From assembly GCA_947488655.1 (NCBI GenBank), contig CANKZZ010000004.1, forward strand, positions 124,001 to 188,000: a DNA stretch of 64,000 bases, given 5' to 3'. This document shows positions 1 through 9,728 of the stretch, one piece after another. This DNA comes from an uncultured Psychroserpens sp. (lineage in GTDB: Bacteria > Bacteroidota > Bacteroidia > Flavobacteriales > Flavobacteriaceae). The translations under genes were made by a program, and so were the position numbers. The first letter of the stretch is position 1. Every line of letters begins with the position of its first letter. Under the pieces are notes generated by a model. It was given only the letters and a program-made list of their open reading frames with translations, did no database searches and was not told where the DNA came from.

Positions 1-1
1 T

Positions 2-1129
2 GCTATAGTTATTCATTTAACCTTAGTGCCTTATCTATCTGCAGCAGGAGAATTAAAGACAAAGCCTACGCAACACAGTGTAAAAACATTAATGGAGAGT
101 GGTGTAATGGCAGATATTTTAGTATGTCGTACAGAGCATGAACTCCCAACAGAATTAAGAGACAAACTAGCAAAATTTTGTAATGTACGTCCCGAAGCAG
201 TAATTCAATCTATTGATGCTTCTACAATTTATGACGTTCCAAATTTAATGTTAGAGCAAGGTTTGGATACTGTAGTCTTAAAAAAATTAGACTTAACAAG
301 TACAGAGCCAGATTTAACGCAATGGAATCAGTTTTTATCACGTCATAAAAACCCAACAGGTGAAGTTACAATTGGTTTAATTGGTAAATATGTAGAGCTA
401 CAAGATTCTTACAAATCTATTTTAGAAGCTTTTATTCATGCAGGAGCAGAGAATGAAGTTAAGGTAAATATAGAATCTATACATTCAGAATTTTTAAATG
501 AGACAAATGCTGCGGAAAAGCTCAAACATTTACATGGTGTCTTAGTAGCTCCTGGTTTTGGAGAGCGAGGTATAGAGGGTAAAATAGAAGCTGTAAGATT
601 TGTACGTGAACAAAATATACCGTTTTTAGGTATTTGTTTAGGTATGCAAATGGCGGTTATTGAATACGCTAGAAACGTATTAGGATTAGCTACTGCAAAT
701 TCTACCGAAATGGATGAAAACACTCTTGAGCCTGTAATAAACCTTATGGAATCACAAAAATCTATAACAGATAAAGGTGGTACAATGAGACTTGGGGCTT
801 GGGATTGTAAATTAATAGATGGTAGTTTGGCTAAAGATATTTATCAAACAACAGATATTAAAGAAAGACACAGACATCGTTTTGAGTTTAATAACGATTA
901 TAAGCAACGCATAGAAGCTGCTGGGATGAAAGCTACAGGTTTAAATCCAGAAACAGGTTTAGTAGAAATAATAGAAATACCAACACATAATTGGTTTGTA
1001 GGTGTACAGTATCATCCTGAGTATAAGAGTACTGTGTCTAATCCACACCCTTTATTTGTATCCTTTGTTAAAGCAGCATTAAATTATAAAACAAACAATA
1101 AAAGTGTCAGTATGGCACAGAAACAATAA
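2..1129 (+). CDS. pyrG: CTP synthase, C-terminal part (5' end outside window)
   Basis: CTP synthase makes CTP from UTP, ATP and glutamine in the cytoplasm. The reading frame is already open at base 2 and continues upstream, so about 160 N-terminal residues of the usual ~540 are missing; the GTG at 26 is internal. What remains is the end of the synthase (amidoligase) domain followed by the class I glutamine amidotransferase domain. The nucleophile cysteine lies in GICLGMQ (codon 635-637) and the His/Glu pair is in YHPEYKS near the end. The yidC gene follows 66 bp downstream on the same strand. The identification is secure; only the left boundary is unknown. Confidence 0.96.
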   Translation, partial: AIVIHLTLVPYLSAAGELKTKPTQHSVKTLMESGVMADILVCRTEHELPTELRDKLAKFCNVRPEAVIQSIDASTIYDVPNLMLEQGLDTVVLKKLDLTSTEPDLTQWNQFLSRHKNPTGEVTIGLIGKYVELQDSYKSILEAFIHAGAENEVKVNIESIHSEFLNETNAAEKLKHLHGVLVAPGFGERGIEGKIEAVRFVREQNIPFLGICLGMQMAVIEYARNVLGLATANSTEMDENTLEPVINLMESQKSITDKGGTMRLGAWDCKLIDGSLAKDIYQTTDIKERHRHRFEFNNDYKQRIEAAGMKATGLNPETGLVEIIEIPTHNWFVGVQYHPEYKSTVSNPHPLFVSFVKAALNYKTNNKSVSMAQKQ

Positions 1130-1195
1130 TGGAAAGCTTTTTGATTAAAGCCTAACATTCTCTCAAACCAATCAGAGAAATTTTTTATATATACC

Positions 1196-3100
1196 ATGGA
1201 AGAAAAAAAATTCGACGTTAAATCGATTATAGGATTCATTCTTATCTTCGCCATTTTACTCTTCATGATGTGGAAAAATCAACCCACACCAGAGGAATTA
1301 GCAGAACAAGAAAAGCAAGCACAAATTGAAGCTGATAAAAAAGCTAACGCAAAGCAAACTAAAGATACAAAAGTTGTTACTGCACAAGATTTTACAGCAC
1401 CACAACCTGGAGATTCTTTAAAAATTGAAGAATTAAAAAATAAATTGGGATCTTTTGCATACTCATCTACCTTACCATCTGCAAAAGAAAATTATACAAC
1501 TGTAACTACAGATGTTTTTGATTTAAAATTTAGTAATAGAGGTGGTTTTCTATCTGAAGTTATATTAAGTCAATTTGTAGATTATGACTCTGTTCCTATT
1601 GCATTAATACAAGATGGAAATGAGTCTTTTAATATTACACTTCCTACTGCAGATAATAGAATACTTAACACAAACGAACAATTTTTTGAGCCAACAGTAA
1701 GCAAAAATGGAGCTAATACTGTAGTTTCAATGAAGTTTAAAGCATCTCAAAATCAATTTTTAGAGTACCGTTATGAGTTAAAACCAAATGATTATATGAT
1801 AGATTTCTCTATTATATCTCAAGGTTTAAACAACGTAATAAATAGTTCTCAAACTATAGATTTAGATTGGCAATTAAAAGCATATCGTCATGACCAGAGT
1901 ATAACTTATGAAAATCGTTACACACGACTAACATATATGTATGAGGGCGAAAAGATAGATAAGCTTGCTCAAAATGGAGAAGATGAAGAGGTTTTAGAAG
2001 ATGCACGTTGGTTATCATACCGACAACATTTTTTTAGTACCATTCTTGTAGCAGAAAATCCAATTAAAAATGCTAGAATTTCTACTGTAGATTTAGTTGA
2101 AGATGAAGAGATTGATACTGTATATACAAAGCAATTTGCATCAAAATTACCATTGACCTTTACAAATGGTGAAGCTGCTAATAATTATAAACTATATTTT
2201 GGACCTACAGATAGTAAGGTATTAAAAGAGTATGATCATAATTTAGAAGAGAGTATCCCTTTTGGTTGGGGAATTTTTGGATGGATTAATAAATTTTTAT
2301 TTATACCGCTATTTGGTTTCTTAAGTGGATTTTTACCTTATGGTATAGCGATTATTGTAATGACAATTTTAATAAAATTAGTCATGTCTTTTGTACAATA
2401 TAAGCAGTTCTTATCACAAGCAAAAATGAAGGTTTTAAAGCCAGAGTTAGATGCTATTAGAGAGAAGCATAAAGACAATAAAATGAAAGCGCAACAAGAA
2501 ACAATGGCGCTTCAAAATAAAGCAGGCGCAAGTCCGTTAGCAGGTTGTCTGCCAGGATTAATTCAATTACCAGTGTTTTATGCGTTGTTTATGTTTTTTC
2601 CAACAGCATTTGCATTACGTCAAAAAAGCTTTCTTTGGGCAGATGATTTATCGTCATATGATGTTATAGCAGAGTTGCCATTTAATATTCCATTGTATGG
2701 AGACCATGTAAGTTTGTTTCCAATATTGGCTGCTATTGCTATTTTCTTTTATATGAAAATGACAACAGGTCAACAAATGGCTTCACAACCAACGCAAGAA
2801 GGTATGCCAGATATGGGTAAAATGATGAAGTATATGATTTACTTCTCACCAATTTTAATGCTTGTTTTCTTTAACCAATATGCGTCAGGATTAAGTTTAT
2901 ATTACTTTATCTCTAACCTTATTAGTATTGGTATTATGCTTGTAATTAAGAATTATATTCTTGATGAAGATAAAATTCATGCACAAATACAAGTGAATAA
3001 AACAAAGCCGAAGAAACAAAATAAGTTTCAAAAGAAAATGGCTGATATGATGGAGCAAGCAGAGCAACAAAAGCAAGCCCAACAAAAACGTAAAAAGTAA
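1196..3100 (+). CDS. yidC: Membrane protein insertase YidC
   Basis: YidC/Oxa1 family insertase of the inner membrane, which inserts and folds membrane proteins with or without SecYEG. The 634 aa protein starts with a hydrophobic anchor (about residues 10-25). A large periplasmic beta-rich domain (about 60-350) follows, typical of Gram-negative YidC, then the conserved five-helix insertase core with GWGIFGWINKF and the AGCLPGLIQLPVFYALF segment. The C-terminus is a basic, Gln/Lys-rich tail typical of ribosome-contacting YidC tails. It lies directly after pyrG on the same strand, an arrangement I recall from related Flavobacteriaceae. A strong hairpin terminator follows. Confidence 0.96.
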   Translation: MEEKKFDVKSIIGFILIFAILLFMMWKNQPTPEELAEQEKQAQIEADKKANAKQTKDTKVVTAQDFTAPQPGDSLKIEELKNKLGSFAYSSTLPSAKENYTTVTTDVFDLKFSNRGGFLSEVILSQFVDYDSVPIALIQDGNESFNITLPTADNRILNTNEQFFEPTVSKNGANTVVSMKFKASQNQFLEYRYELKPNDYMIDFSIISQGLNNVINSSQTIDLDWQLKAYRHDQSITYENRYTRLTYMYEGEKIDKLAQNGEDEEVLEDARWLSYRQHFFSTILVAENPIKNARISTVDLVEDEEIDTVYTKQFASKLPLTFTNGEAANNYKLYFGPTDSKVLKEYDHNLEESIPFGWGIFGWINKFLFIPLFGFLSGFLPYGIAIIVMTILIKLVMSFVQYKQFLSQAKMKVLKPELDAIREKHKDNKMKAQQETMALQNKAGASPLAGCLPGLIQLPVFYALFMFFPTAFALRQKSFLWADDLSSYDVIAELPFNIPLYGDHVSLFPILAAIAIFFYMKMTTGQQMASQPTQEGMPDMGKMMKYMIYFSPILMLVFFNQYASGLSLYYFISNLISIGIMLVIKNYILDEDKIHAQIQVNKTKPKKQNKFQKKMADMMEQAEQQKQAQQKRKK

Positions 3101-3116
3101 TATTTTATGTTACAAT

Positions 3117-3150
3117 AAAGAGCCTTTAGTTTGACTAAAGGCTTTTTTTT
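3117..3150 (+). terminator. Intrinsic terminator after yidC
   Basis: A ten-base stem (AGCCTTTAGT pairing with ACTAAAGGCT, loop TTG) is followed by a run of eight T residues. It lies 17 bp past the yidC stop codon. Confidence 0.85.
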
Positions 3151-3160
3151 ATTTCTATTA

Positions 3161-3280
3161 CTTCGGAAATTGAAATACTACAATGTCTCGATAAATTTTA
3201 AGTAAAAACTAAAATAACATATACAGTATGTCCTTAAATTCTATACTGCAAATATTTCTGGCACTTTTACATTTCCGAAG
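3161..3280. repeat. Inverted pair of a CTTCGGAAAT element in the yidC-FAS1 gap
   Basis: The 10-mer CTTCGGAAAT at 3161-3170 reappears as its exact reverse complement at 3271-3280, about 100 bp away. Nothing between the two arms looks coding. The rest of the 320 bp gap (3101-3420) holds only the two terminators. The same 9-base core is found in many genes of this window, so this may be two copies of a dispersed DNA motif rather than a true inverted-repeat element. Confidence 0.4.
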
Positions 3281-3325
3281 AAAAAATAACTATGTATATA
3301 AATTGAATTATTTGAAAGCATTTAA

Positions 3326-3356
3326 AAAGCCTTTAGATTTAAAATCTAAAGGCTTT
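3326..3356 (-). terminator. Intrinsic terminator of the fasciclin gene
   Basis: A nearly perfect palindrome pairs AAAGCCTTTAGATTT with AAATCTAAAGGCTTT. On the minus strand the stem runs into a short T run. It lies 65 bp past the stop codon of the minus-strand FAS1 gene. The stem resembles the yidC terminator (both contain GCCTTTAG). Confidence 0.8.
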
Positions 3357-3420
3357 ACAATTAAACACAATACAATGTGTTAGAAGCTATTAATCAATTT
3401 GTATTGAGCTTAAGAATTTA

Positions 3421-4809
3421 TTAGTCATTTGCAGGTAACATCACTTTGTTTATGGCATGTATTACTCCATTACCAGCTTGTACATCTACGACAATAACAC
3501 CAATATCTGTATTTCCTGCTGCATCAGTTACGTCTGCAATATTATCTCCTGTACCTGGTAAGTTAATTGTGATAGCTTGACCGTTTAACATGGTTGGAGA
3601 AATTCCGTCTGTTAAATCTCCAGAAGTAACATTAGCATCTCCTAAAACATGATGTAGTAAAACTTGTGTTAATACATCTTCGGCAGGTATTGCATCCAAG
3701 GCATCAAAAGCATCATTAATTGGCGCAAATACTGTAAAAGGAGCAGGACTAGTACCATTAGGTGTTGATAAAGTTGCAACAAAATCTGTAGAAGGAGTTA
3801 AATCTGTTAAAGCAGTAACGAGCGTAGAAAAATTTGGATCTGCAGTTGCAAATGTAACTACTGTTGGTATATCTATTACCGCATCTACTGCATGTATGAT
3901 TCCATTTGTTCCTATAATATCTGCTGTAGCTACATTGGCTACACCATTAAAACGAACACCATTATCTGTGTTAAAATATAAACTTAATGGGTTGTCTCCA
4001 GGACCAGTTGCTAGCGTGTTAGAATAGTTATTTCCTAATCCTACTAAATCTGCAGAGGTAACTACACCAGCTAAAACATGATTTAATAATATGTTAGATA
4101 ACTCGTTAGAATTTGGATTTGTGAAATCTGCAAATGCATTATTTGTTGGAGCTAAGATTGTAAAAGGTCCATCACCTTGTAACGTTGTTACTAAATTTTC
4201 ACTAGCTAATACACCAGCTAAAGATGTAAAATTTGGGTTATTTGTTGCATGATCTACTACATTTGGTAAGCCAATAACTGCATCAATAATATGTACAGTA
4301 CCATTACTAGCATCAATATCTGCAGTGATAACATTAGCTGCATCATTAAATCTTACACCACTACTGGTGTTAAAATAGATACTCATCGTGTTTCCGCCAG
4401 CACCTGAGGCATTTGTTCTTGTGTATCCAGAATCCAAACCAGCAAGATCTGATGAGGTTAAATCTGCCGAAATTACATGGTTTAGTAATACTTGAGCTAA
4501 AACATCTGTTGGTACGTCATCAAGGCTATTAAAACCGTTAGCACTTAAAAAAGTAACAAATGCTTCGTTAGTTGGTGCGAGTACAGTAAATGGTCCATTA
4601 CCATTTAATATGCTTATTAAGTCACCATCGGCAGCTTGTAAAGCTGCTACTAAAGTAGATAAGTCTGGTGTTGCAGTAGCAGTTTCTACAATGTTTAATT
4701 GTGGAGTTGGATCGGTTATTGTATTATCATCATCATTATAACACGAGGTAATAACAATTGTAAATAAAAATAACGGTAGAAATTTGAATGTTTTTGAAAT
4801 AATTTTCAT
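3421..4809 (-). CDS. Fasciclin (FAS1) domain lipoprotein with three FAS1 repeats
   Basis: A 462 aa envelope lipoprotein. The first 23 residues form a lipoprotein signal peptide ending in the lipobox ITSC, followed by an acidic DDDN linker. Three FAS1 domains follow at about 38-170, 178-310 and 318-460. Each has the typical PFTVLAPTNEAF-type H1 box (the third reads PFTVFAPINDAF) and an H2-like box (GTVHIIDAVI, GIIHAVDAVI, GVIHAINKVM). Such proteins are usually adhesive or matrix-associated; no enzymatic role is expected. The first two domains are the most alike, suggesting internal duplication. It appears monocistronic, divergent from the YwqK-like gene. Confidence 0.93.
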   Translation of the reverse strand: MKIISKTFKFLPLFLFTIVITSCYNDDDNTITDPTPQLNIVETATATPDLSTLVAALQAADGDLISILNGNGPFTVLAPTNEAFVTFLSANGFNSLDDVPTDVLAQVLLNHVISADLTSSDLAGLDSGYTRTNASGAGGNTMSIYFNTSSGVRFNDAANVITADIDASNGTVHIIDAVIGLPNVVDHATNNPNFTSLAGVLASENLVTTLQGDGPFTILAPTNNAFADFTNPNSNELSNILLNHVLAGVVTSADLVGLGNNYSNTLATGPGDNPLSLYFNTDNGVRFNGVANVATADIIGTNGIIHAVDAVIDIPTVVTFATADPNFSTLVTALTDLTPSTDFVATLSTPNGTSPAPFTVFAPINDAFDALDAIPAEDVLTQVLLHHVLGDANVTSGDLTDGISPTMLNGQAITINLPGTGDNIADVTDAAGNTDIGVIVVDVQAGNGVIHAINKVMLPAND

Positions 4810-4892
4810 TTTTTTGAGTTTTTGTTATTTATTATTATTTATCTAGAATTTATTTTGTTTAACAAACTTAATAAAAGATTGAACAAAACATT

Positions 4893-5597
4893 ATGAAGCA
4901 CTATATTTTTATATTAATTTTAACAGTATCTAGTATTAATTCTTATGCTCAAGAGTCTATAAATCAATTTGATAAAGATGGTAAGAGGCACGGTGTTTGG
5001 AAAAAGTACTTTGATAAGACCAAGCAATTGCGATATGAAGGTCAGTTTGATCATGGTAAAGAAATAGGCACATTTAAATTCTATACACTTAACAGAGGAA
5101 CTAGCGTTTTAAGTGCTACTAAGGTTTTTAACCTTAACAATGAAAATGCCGATGTTAAATTCTTATCATCAAAAGGAAAATTGATTAGTGAAGGTCAAAT
5201 GAAAGGGAAGCTTTACAGCGGAAAATGGGTGTATTATCACAATAAAAGTGATGCTGTAATGGCTACAGAGTTTTACAATGAAAATGGTAAACTAGAAGGC
5301 GAGAAACTAGTATTTTATCCCGACGGTACAACTGCCGAAAAAGCAAATTATAAAAATGGACTACTCAATGGTATATCAACATGGTATGCTAAAAACGGAA
5401 AAATTTTAAAGGAGTTCACGTATCTAAACGACGAACTTAATGGCGAATGCAAATATTATGATACCAACGGAAATTTAGAGGCAGAAGGTACATATAGAAA
5501 AGATTTAAAACACGGTATTTGGAAATATTACAAAAACGGTAAACTTGTAGAAACTAAAGATCATACCAAAAAAAGTAAAAACCCTATTAAACAATAG
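4893..5597 (+). CDS. Secreted YwqK/MORN-like repeat protein
   Basis: A 234 aa protein with an N-terminal signal peptide ending around SYAQ (residue 19-20). The mature part is made of repeats of the form G.LEGE...Y.NG, as in KDGKRHGVWKKY, NGKLEGEKLVFY, NGLLNGISTWY and RKDLKHGIWKYY. This is the pattern of MORN-type repeats in proteins often annotated as YwqK family antitoxin. The antitoxin label is inherited from a distant Bacillus protein; there is no toxin gene next to it, so a toxin-antitoxin role is not supported. The function is unknown, probably a periplasmic or surface beta-rich protein. A hairpin terminator follows. Confidence 0.85.
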   Translation: MKHYIFILILTVSSINSYAQESINQFDKDGKRHGVWKKYFDKTKQLRYEGQFDHGKEIGTFKFYTLNRGTSVLSATKVFNLNNENADVKFLSSKGKLISEGQMKGKLYSGKWVYYHNKSDAVMATEFYNENGKLEGEKLVFYPDGTTAEKANYKNGLLNGISTWYAKNGKILKEFTYLNDELNGECKYYDTNGNLEAEGTYRKDLKHGIWKYYKNGKLVETKDHTKKSKNPIKQ

Positions 5598-5628
5598 GTA
5601 AAACATATATATAACATAGTTAATTATA

Positions 5629-5657
5629 ATAGCAACATAACTTATGTTGCTATTTTT
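5629..5657 (+). terminator. Intrinsic terminator after the YwqK-like gene
   Basis: A perfect 12 bp stem (ATAGCAACATAA with its complement, one-base centre) is followed by TTTT. The Bacteroidota -7-like box TAATTTTG at 5664-5671 just downstream could belong to the mnmA promoter, but no convincing -33 TTTG lies at the right distance. Confidence 0.8.
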
Positions 5658-5759
5658 ATTTCTTAATTTTGCACCTTGTTATAGCGTCATTAATATTAAA
5701 AAAATTTCTAGCTGTTATGTAATGTAACATCTTGCCAAATAATCATTAATTATAATTAG

Positions 5760-6965
5760 ATGAAAAGAGTAATTGTCGGTCTTTCAGGAGGAGTAGATTC
5801 TAGCGTTGCAGCTTATTTATTAAAGGAGCAAGGCTATGAAGTTATTGGCCTGTTTATGAAAAACTGGCATGACGACTCTGTAACCATTTCTGATGAGTGT
5901 CCATGGTTAGATGACAGCAACGACGCCATGTTGGTTGCAGATAAACTTGGCATACCTTTTCAAACAGTAGATTTAAGTGAACAGTACAAAGAGCGTATTG
6001 TTGATTATATGTTTGACGAATATCAAAAGGGTAGAACTCCCAATCCAGATGTACTTTGTAATAGAGAAATTAAGTTTGATGTCTTTATGAAAATCGCTTT
6101 AGATCTTGGAGCAGATTATGTGGCAACTGGTCATTACTGTAGAAAATCAATTTCATCTGTTGTAAATGTAATAGATGGTACTTCAAAAGAAACTTATCAC
6201 TTACTGGCAGGTGTAGATACTAATAAGGATCAATCCTATTTTTTATGTCAATTATCTCAAGACCAATTATCAAAAGCACTTTTTCCTATAGGCGAATTAA
6301 CAAAGCCAGAAGTTAGAGAAATAGCAACAAAACTAGATTTGGTTACAGCAGATAAAAAAGATTCTCAAGGTCTCTGTTTTATTGGCAAAGTAAGATTACC
6401 TGAGTTTTTGCAGCAAAAATTAAAACCTAAAGAAGGTGTTATTGTAGAAATTTCAAGTGATGCAGATTTTTATAAAGCTGAAAGTTTAAAATTTGAAAAT
6501 AAAGCCGACGAATTAAAGAATTTAACTCATAAGATAAATTATAATATTTCCGACGGTAAAATTGTAGGTAAACATCAAGGTGCACATTATTTTACTAAAG
6601 GTCAGCGTAAAGGTCTTGCAGTTGGTGGTACTGTAGAACCACTCTTTGTGATAGATACAGATGTAGACGATAATGTTATTTATACAGGTCAAGGTAAAAA
6701 ACACCCAGGACTTTTTAAAAGAGCTCTTTTTGTTACCAATGAAGAGTTACATTGGATACGAGAAGATTTAACATTAAAAAATGAAGAGACAATGCAGGTT
6801 AAAGCAAGAATTCGTTATCGTCAGGATTTAGAAAATGCGACACTTTACAAAGTAGAGAATGGGCTTTTCGTAGAATTTGAAAACCCGCAATCTGCCATAA
6901 CCGAAGGTCAATTTGTAGCTTGGTATCTGGAAGATGAATTAGTAGGTTCGGGAGTAATTTCATAA
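5760..6965 (+). CDS. mnmA: tRNA-specific 2-thiouridylase MnmA
   Basis: MnmA installs the 2-thio group on U34 of tRNAs for Lys, Glu and Gln, using ATP and persulfide sulfur. The 401 aa protein opens with the PP-loop GLSGGVDSS (residues 7-15). The two catalytic cysteines are visible at C100 (NPDVLC) and C206 ([10 protein letters not shown]), followed by the C-terminal barrel domains ([12 protein letters not shown]). It is about 30-40 residues longer than the E. coli enzyme because of an insertion near residues 225-265, which I believe is common in Bacteroidota. It appears to be a single-gene unit. Confidence 0.96.
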   Translation: MKRVIVGLSGGVDSSVAAYLLKEQGYEVIGLFMKNWHDDSVTISDECPWLDDSNDAMLVADKLGIPFQTVDLSEQYKERIVDYMFDEYQKGRTPNPDVLCNREIKFDVFMKIALDLGADYVATGHYCRKSISSVVNVIDGTSKETYHLLAGVDTNKDQSYFLCQLSQDQLSKALFPIGELTKPEVREIATKLDLVTADKKDSQGLCFIGKVRLPEFLQQKLKPKEGVIVEISSDADFYKAESLKFENKADELKNLTHKINYNISDGKIVGKHQGAHYFTKGQRKGLAVGGTVEPLFVIDTDVDDNVIYTGQGKKHPGLFKRALFVTNEELHWIREDLTLKNEETMQVKARIRYRQDLENATLYKVENGLFVEFENPQSAITEGQFVAWYLEDELVGSGVIS

Positions 6966-6978
6966 ATTGCAATAGAGT

Positions 6979-7042
6979 AATTAAACGATTACTTTTAATG
7001 TTTATTAATTAAAAACGACTACCTTTTTAATTAAACACGATT
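6979..7042. repeat. Three short imperfect direct repeats upstream of the subtilase gene
   Basis: The unit AATTAAA-(0-2)-CGAYT occurs at 6979-6990, 7007-7020 and 7029-7042. ATTGCAATA also occurs twice, at 6966-6974 and 7040-7048. The set lies between mnmA and the subtilase gene and could be a regulator binding array or chance in AT-rich DNA. Confidence 0.3.
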
Positions 7043-7130
7043 GCAATAACACTATCATGCTAAAGCTTTGTTACTTAAAGTAAATTATAGCAATTTCCAT
7101 GAGACTGTTAATAATATTAAATATCAACAC

Positions 7131-8738
7131 ATGAAAAAAGTCCTACTTTTTAGTCTAATATGCATTCAGTTTACTATATATGCTCAACAAGAAGATGCAT
7201 GGGTTTATTTTAATCAAAAGGAGAATGTACAAGCCTCAATTGATAATCCAATAACCATACTTACCCAAGAAGCAATCAATAGAAAAAACGCATATGGTAT
7301 TGCTATAGATGAGCGCGATGTTCCTGTAAATGAAACGTACATTTCTATGCTTAAAGCTCCAGAAACTGGTATTACTGTTTTTGCAAAATCTAAATGGCTA
7401 AATGCGGTTTATGTGAGAGGTAGTGAAGATGATATAAATGCTTTAGTTACAGATTTTGCATTTGTAGAAGCAGTTGATTTTGCAGACAAAAGTTTAAATA
7501 TGTCTAGAGTTTCTATTGTACAAGATAAATTTGCTATAGAAAATAATGAGGTGGTTTTTAACTACGGAAGCACACAAAATCAAGTAGAAATGATTAATGC
7601 AGATGCTTTACACCTACAAGATTATACAGGAGAAGGTATAATTGTTGCTGTCTTAGATTCTGGATTTCCCAACGTGGACACAATGGGAGCTTTTCAGCGT
7701 TTAAGAGATAATGGCGATTTATTAGGAGGTTACGATTTTGTGAGACGTGATGCAAATGTTCATGCTTTTACAGGCAATGACCATGGTACAAAAGTATTGA
7801 GCGATATGGCTGGTTTTGTACAAGACCAATTTGTAGGTACTGCTCCAGATGCATCTTACTATTTATTTTTAACCGAAGATGTAGCGAGCGAAACACCTGT
7901 TGAAGAAGCCTATTGGGTAGAAGCTGCTGAGAGAAGTGATAGTTTAGGTGTACATATAATTAATTCATCGTTAGGATACAAAACGTACCAAAACCCTAAT
8001 TATACACATGCAGATGAAGATCTTAATGGAAGTACAACCTTTATAACAAGAGGTGCAAATATTGCAAACGAGAAAGGGATTTTGGTAGTTACCTCTGCAG
8101 GAAACTCAGGCGCAAGTGGAGTTGGAGCTCCAGCAGATGCAACAGGTGTATTAAGTATAGCAGCTGTAAATGCCGATGGCGATTACGCAAGTTTTAGCTC
8201 GCAAGGTAGTACTACTCAAGTCACTCAAAAGCCAGATGTTGCTGCCCAAGGAGCAGGATCTGTTGTAATAGATGACACTAATACGATTATAAATAATAAT
8301 GGTACATCTTTTAGTTCTCCAATTATGGCTGGTGGTATTGCCTCTTTGTGGCAAGCACTACCAGATGCTACCAATGAAGAAATCAAAGATTATGTACGTA
8401 TGTCTGCATCTCAATTTACTACGCCAGATTTCTTTATTGGTTATGGTATTCCTGATCTTCAATTAGCATTAGATATAGGATTGTCATTGCAAGAGGAAGA
8501 GTTCTTTGAATTTAAAGTTTTTCCTAATCCTGGAAGCAGTATAATAAATATTCAAATACCAACAGCATCTAACATAACTACATTAAGAATTTTTGATGTG
8601 TTAGGAAAGTTTGTATTAGAGCAGGATATAACAGACTCGTCAAGCCAATTAGATATATCATCAATGGCATCTGGTTTGTATATTATGACTTTTCAATCTG
8701 GTGAAGCTTCAAAAACATTTAAACTTATTAAATCGTAA
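7131..8738 (+). CDS. Secreted S8 family serine peptidase with T9SS sorting domain
   Basis: A 535 aa subtilisin-like protease. I chose the ATG at 7131 because it gives a clean signal peptide ending near YAQQ (residue 18-20); the frame is open 63 bp further upstream. The catalytic triad is visible: D176 (VAVLDSGFP), H218 (GNDHGTKV) and S393 (GTSFSSP), with the oxyanion Asn in TSAGNSG. Residues about 462-535 form a type A type IX secretion C-terminal domain with FPNPGSS, LRIFDVLGK and ASGLYIMTF. The product should cross the outer membrane through T9SS. The next gene starts at the base after its stop codon, suggesting an operon. Confidence 0.94.
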   Translation: MKKVLLFSLICIQFTIYAQQEDAWVYFNQKENVQASIDNPITILTQEAINRKNAYGIAIDERDVPVNETYISMLKAPETGITVFAKSKWLNAVYVRGSEDDINALVTDFAFVEAVDFADKSLNMSRVSIVQDKFAIENNEVVFNYGSTQNQVEMINADALHLQDYTGEGIIVAVLDSGFPNVDTMGAFQRLRDNGDLLGGYDFVRRDANVHAFTGNDHGTKVLSDMAGFVQDQFVGTAPDASYYLFLTEDVASETPVEEAYWVEAAERSDSLGVHIINSSLGYKTYQNPNYTHADEDLNGSTTFITRGANIANEKGILVVTSAGNSGASGVGAPADATGVLSIAAVNADGDYASFSSQGSTTQVTQKPDVAAQGAGSVVIDDTNTIINNNGTSFSSPIMAGGIASLWQALPDATNEEIKDYVRMSASQFTTPDFFIGYGIPDLQLALDIGLSLQEEEFFEFKVFPNPGSSIINIQIPTASNITTLRIFDVLGKFVLEQDITDSSSQLDISSMASGLYIMTFQSGEASKTFKLIKS

Positions 8739-9686
8739 ATGACAAATACAATAACACAATTATTTAAAATTAAATATCCAATTATACAAGCAGGTATGAT
8801 TTGGAATAGTGGTTGGAAATTAGCGTCTGCAGCTAGTAATGCAGGAGCCTTAGGTTTAATTGGAGCAGGATCTATGTATCCAGATGTGTTAAGAGAGCAT
8901 ATAAAAAAGTGCAAAGATGCTACCCAAAAACCATTTGGTGTTAATGTACCAATGTTATATCCTAACATTGAAGAGATTATGAATATTATTGTAGAAGAAG
9001 GTGTAAAAATTGTTTTTACTTCCGCAGGAAATCCAAAAACCTGGACGCCTTGGCTAAAGGAGAGAGGTATTACAGTTGTTCATGTTGTAAGTAGTGTAAA
9101 GTTTGCTTTAAAAGCTCAAGAGGCAGGAGTTGATGCTGTTGTGGCCGAAGGTTTTGAAGCAGGTGGTCATAATGGTAGAGAGGAAACTACGACGTTAACC
9201 TTAATACCTATGGTAAGAGAGCATCTCGAAGTACCATTAATTGCAGCTGGAGGAATTGCAACTGGCCAAGCCATGTTAGCAGTTATGTTATTAGGCGCAG
9301 ATGCTGTACAGGTTGGAAGTCGTTTTGTTGCAAGTACTGAGTCTTCGGCACATGAGGCTTTCAAAAATGTTGTTGTAGATGCAAAAGAAGGAGATACTCA
9401 ATTAACTTTAAAAGAATTAGCTCCTGTAAGATTGATTAAAAATAAGTTTTTTAATGACCTGCAAGAACTTTATAAAAAATCACCTACAGTAGAAGAATTA
9501 AAATTGTTGTTAGGTCGAGCTAGAGCTAAACGTGGTATGTTTGAGGGAGATTTAGAGGATGGCGAATTAGAAATTGGACAAATTGCAGGTTTAATTCATG
9601 ATATTAAACCAACCGCTCAAATTGTCGAAGATATGATTTCAGAATTTAAATCGGCTCAAAAAAAAGCACAACAAATTAGTATCTAA
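8739..9686 (+). CDS. Nitronate monooxygenase / 2-nitropropane dioxygenase-like flavoprotein
   Basis: A 315 aa FMN-binding TIM-barrel enzyme of the NMO/FabK family. Its start is IIQAGMIWNSGWKLASA. The putative catalytic His lies in EAGGHNGRE, and the phosphate-binding loops AAGGIATG and VQVGSRF are both present. Family members either oxidise alkyl nitronates such as propionate 3-nitronate or reduce enoyl-ACP (FabK); sequence alone does not decide, but the general form fits NMO-type detoxification. It begins directly after the stop codon of the subtilase gene. A TATATTTG box at 9692-9699 just past its end might drive the following ATP-grasp gene. Confidence 0.85.
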   Translation: MTNTITQLFKIKYPIIQAGMIWNSGWKLASAASNAGALGLIGAGSMYPDVLREHIKKCKDATQKPFGVNVPMLYPNIEEIMNIIVEEGVKIVFTSAGNPKTWTPWLKERGITVVHVVSSVKFALKAQEAGVDAVVAEGFEAGGHNGREETTTLTLIPMVREHLEVPLIAAGGIATGQAMLAVMLLGADAVQVGSRFVASTESSAHEAFKNVVVDAKEGDTQLTLKELAPVRLIKNKFFNDLQELYKKSPTVEELKLLLGRARAKRGMFEGDLEDGELEIGQIAGLIHDIKPTAQIVEDMISEFKSAQKKAQQISI

Positions 9687-9728
9687 AATGCTATATTTGA
9701 GAGCTATTAATGTTGACCCAAATAATTC

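Noticed and set aside
4893-5597. Toxin-antitoxin module based on the YwqK family name.
   Set aside because: There is no partner gene, the protein is exported, and the repeats are MORN-like; the name comes from a distant homologue.
6976-6993. Terminator after mnmA (AGTAAT/ATTACT stem followed by TTT).
   Set aside because: The stem is only 6 bp and AT-rich; it is too weak to call.
7068-7130. Longer N-terminus for the subtilase from an upstream start codon.
   Set aside because: It would place 21 polar residues before a clean signal peptide; the ATG at 7131 gives the normal secretion signal.
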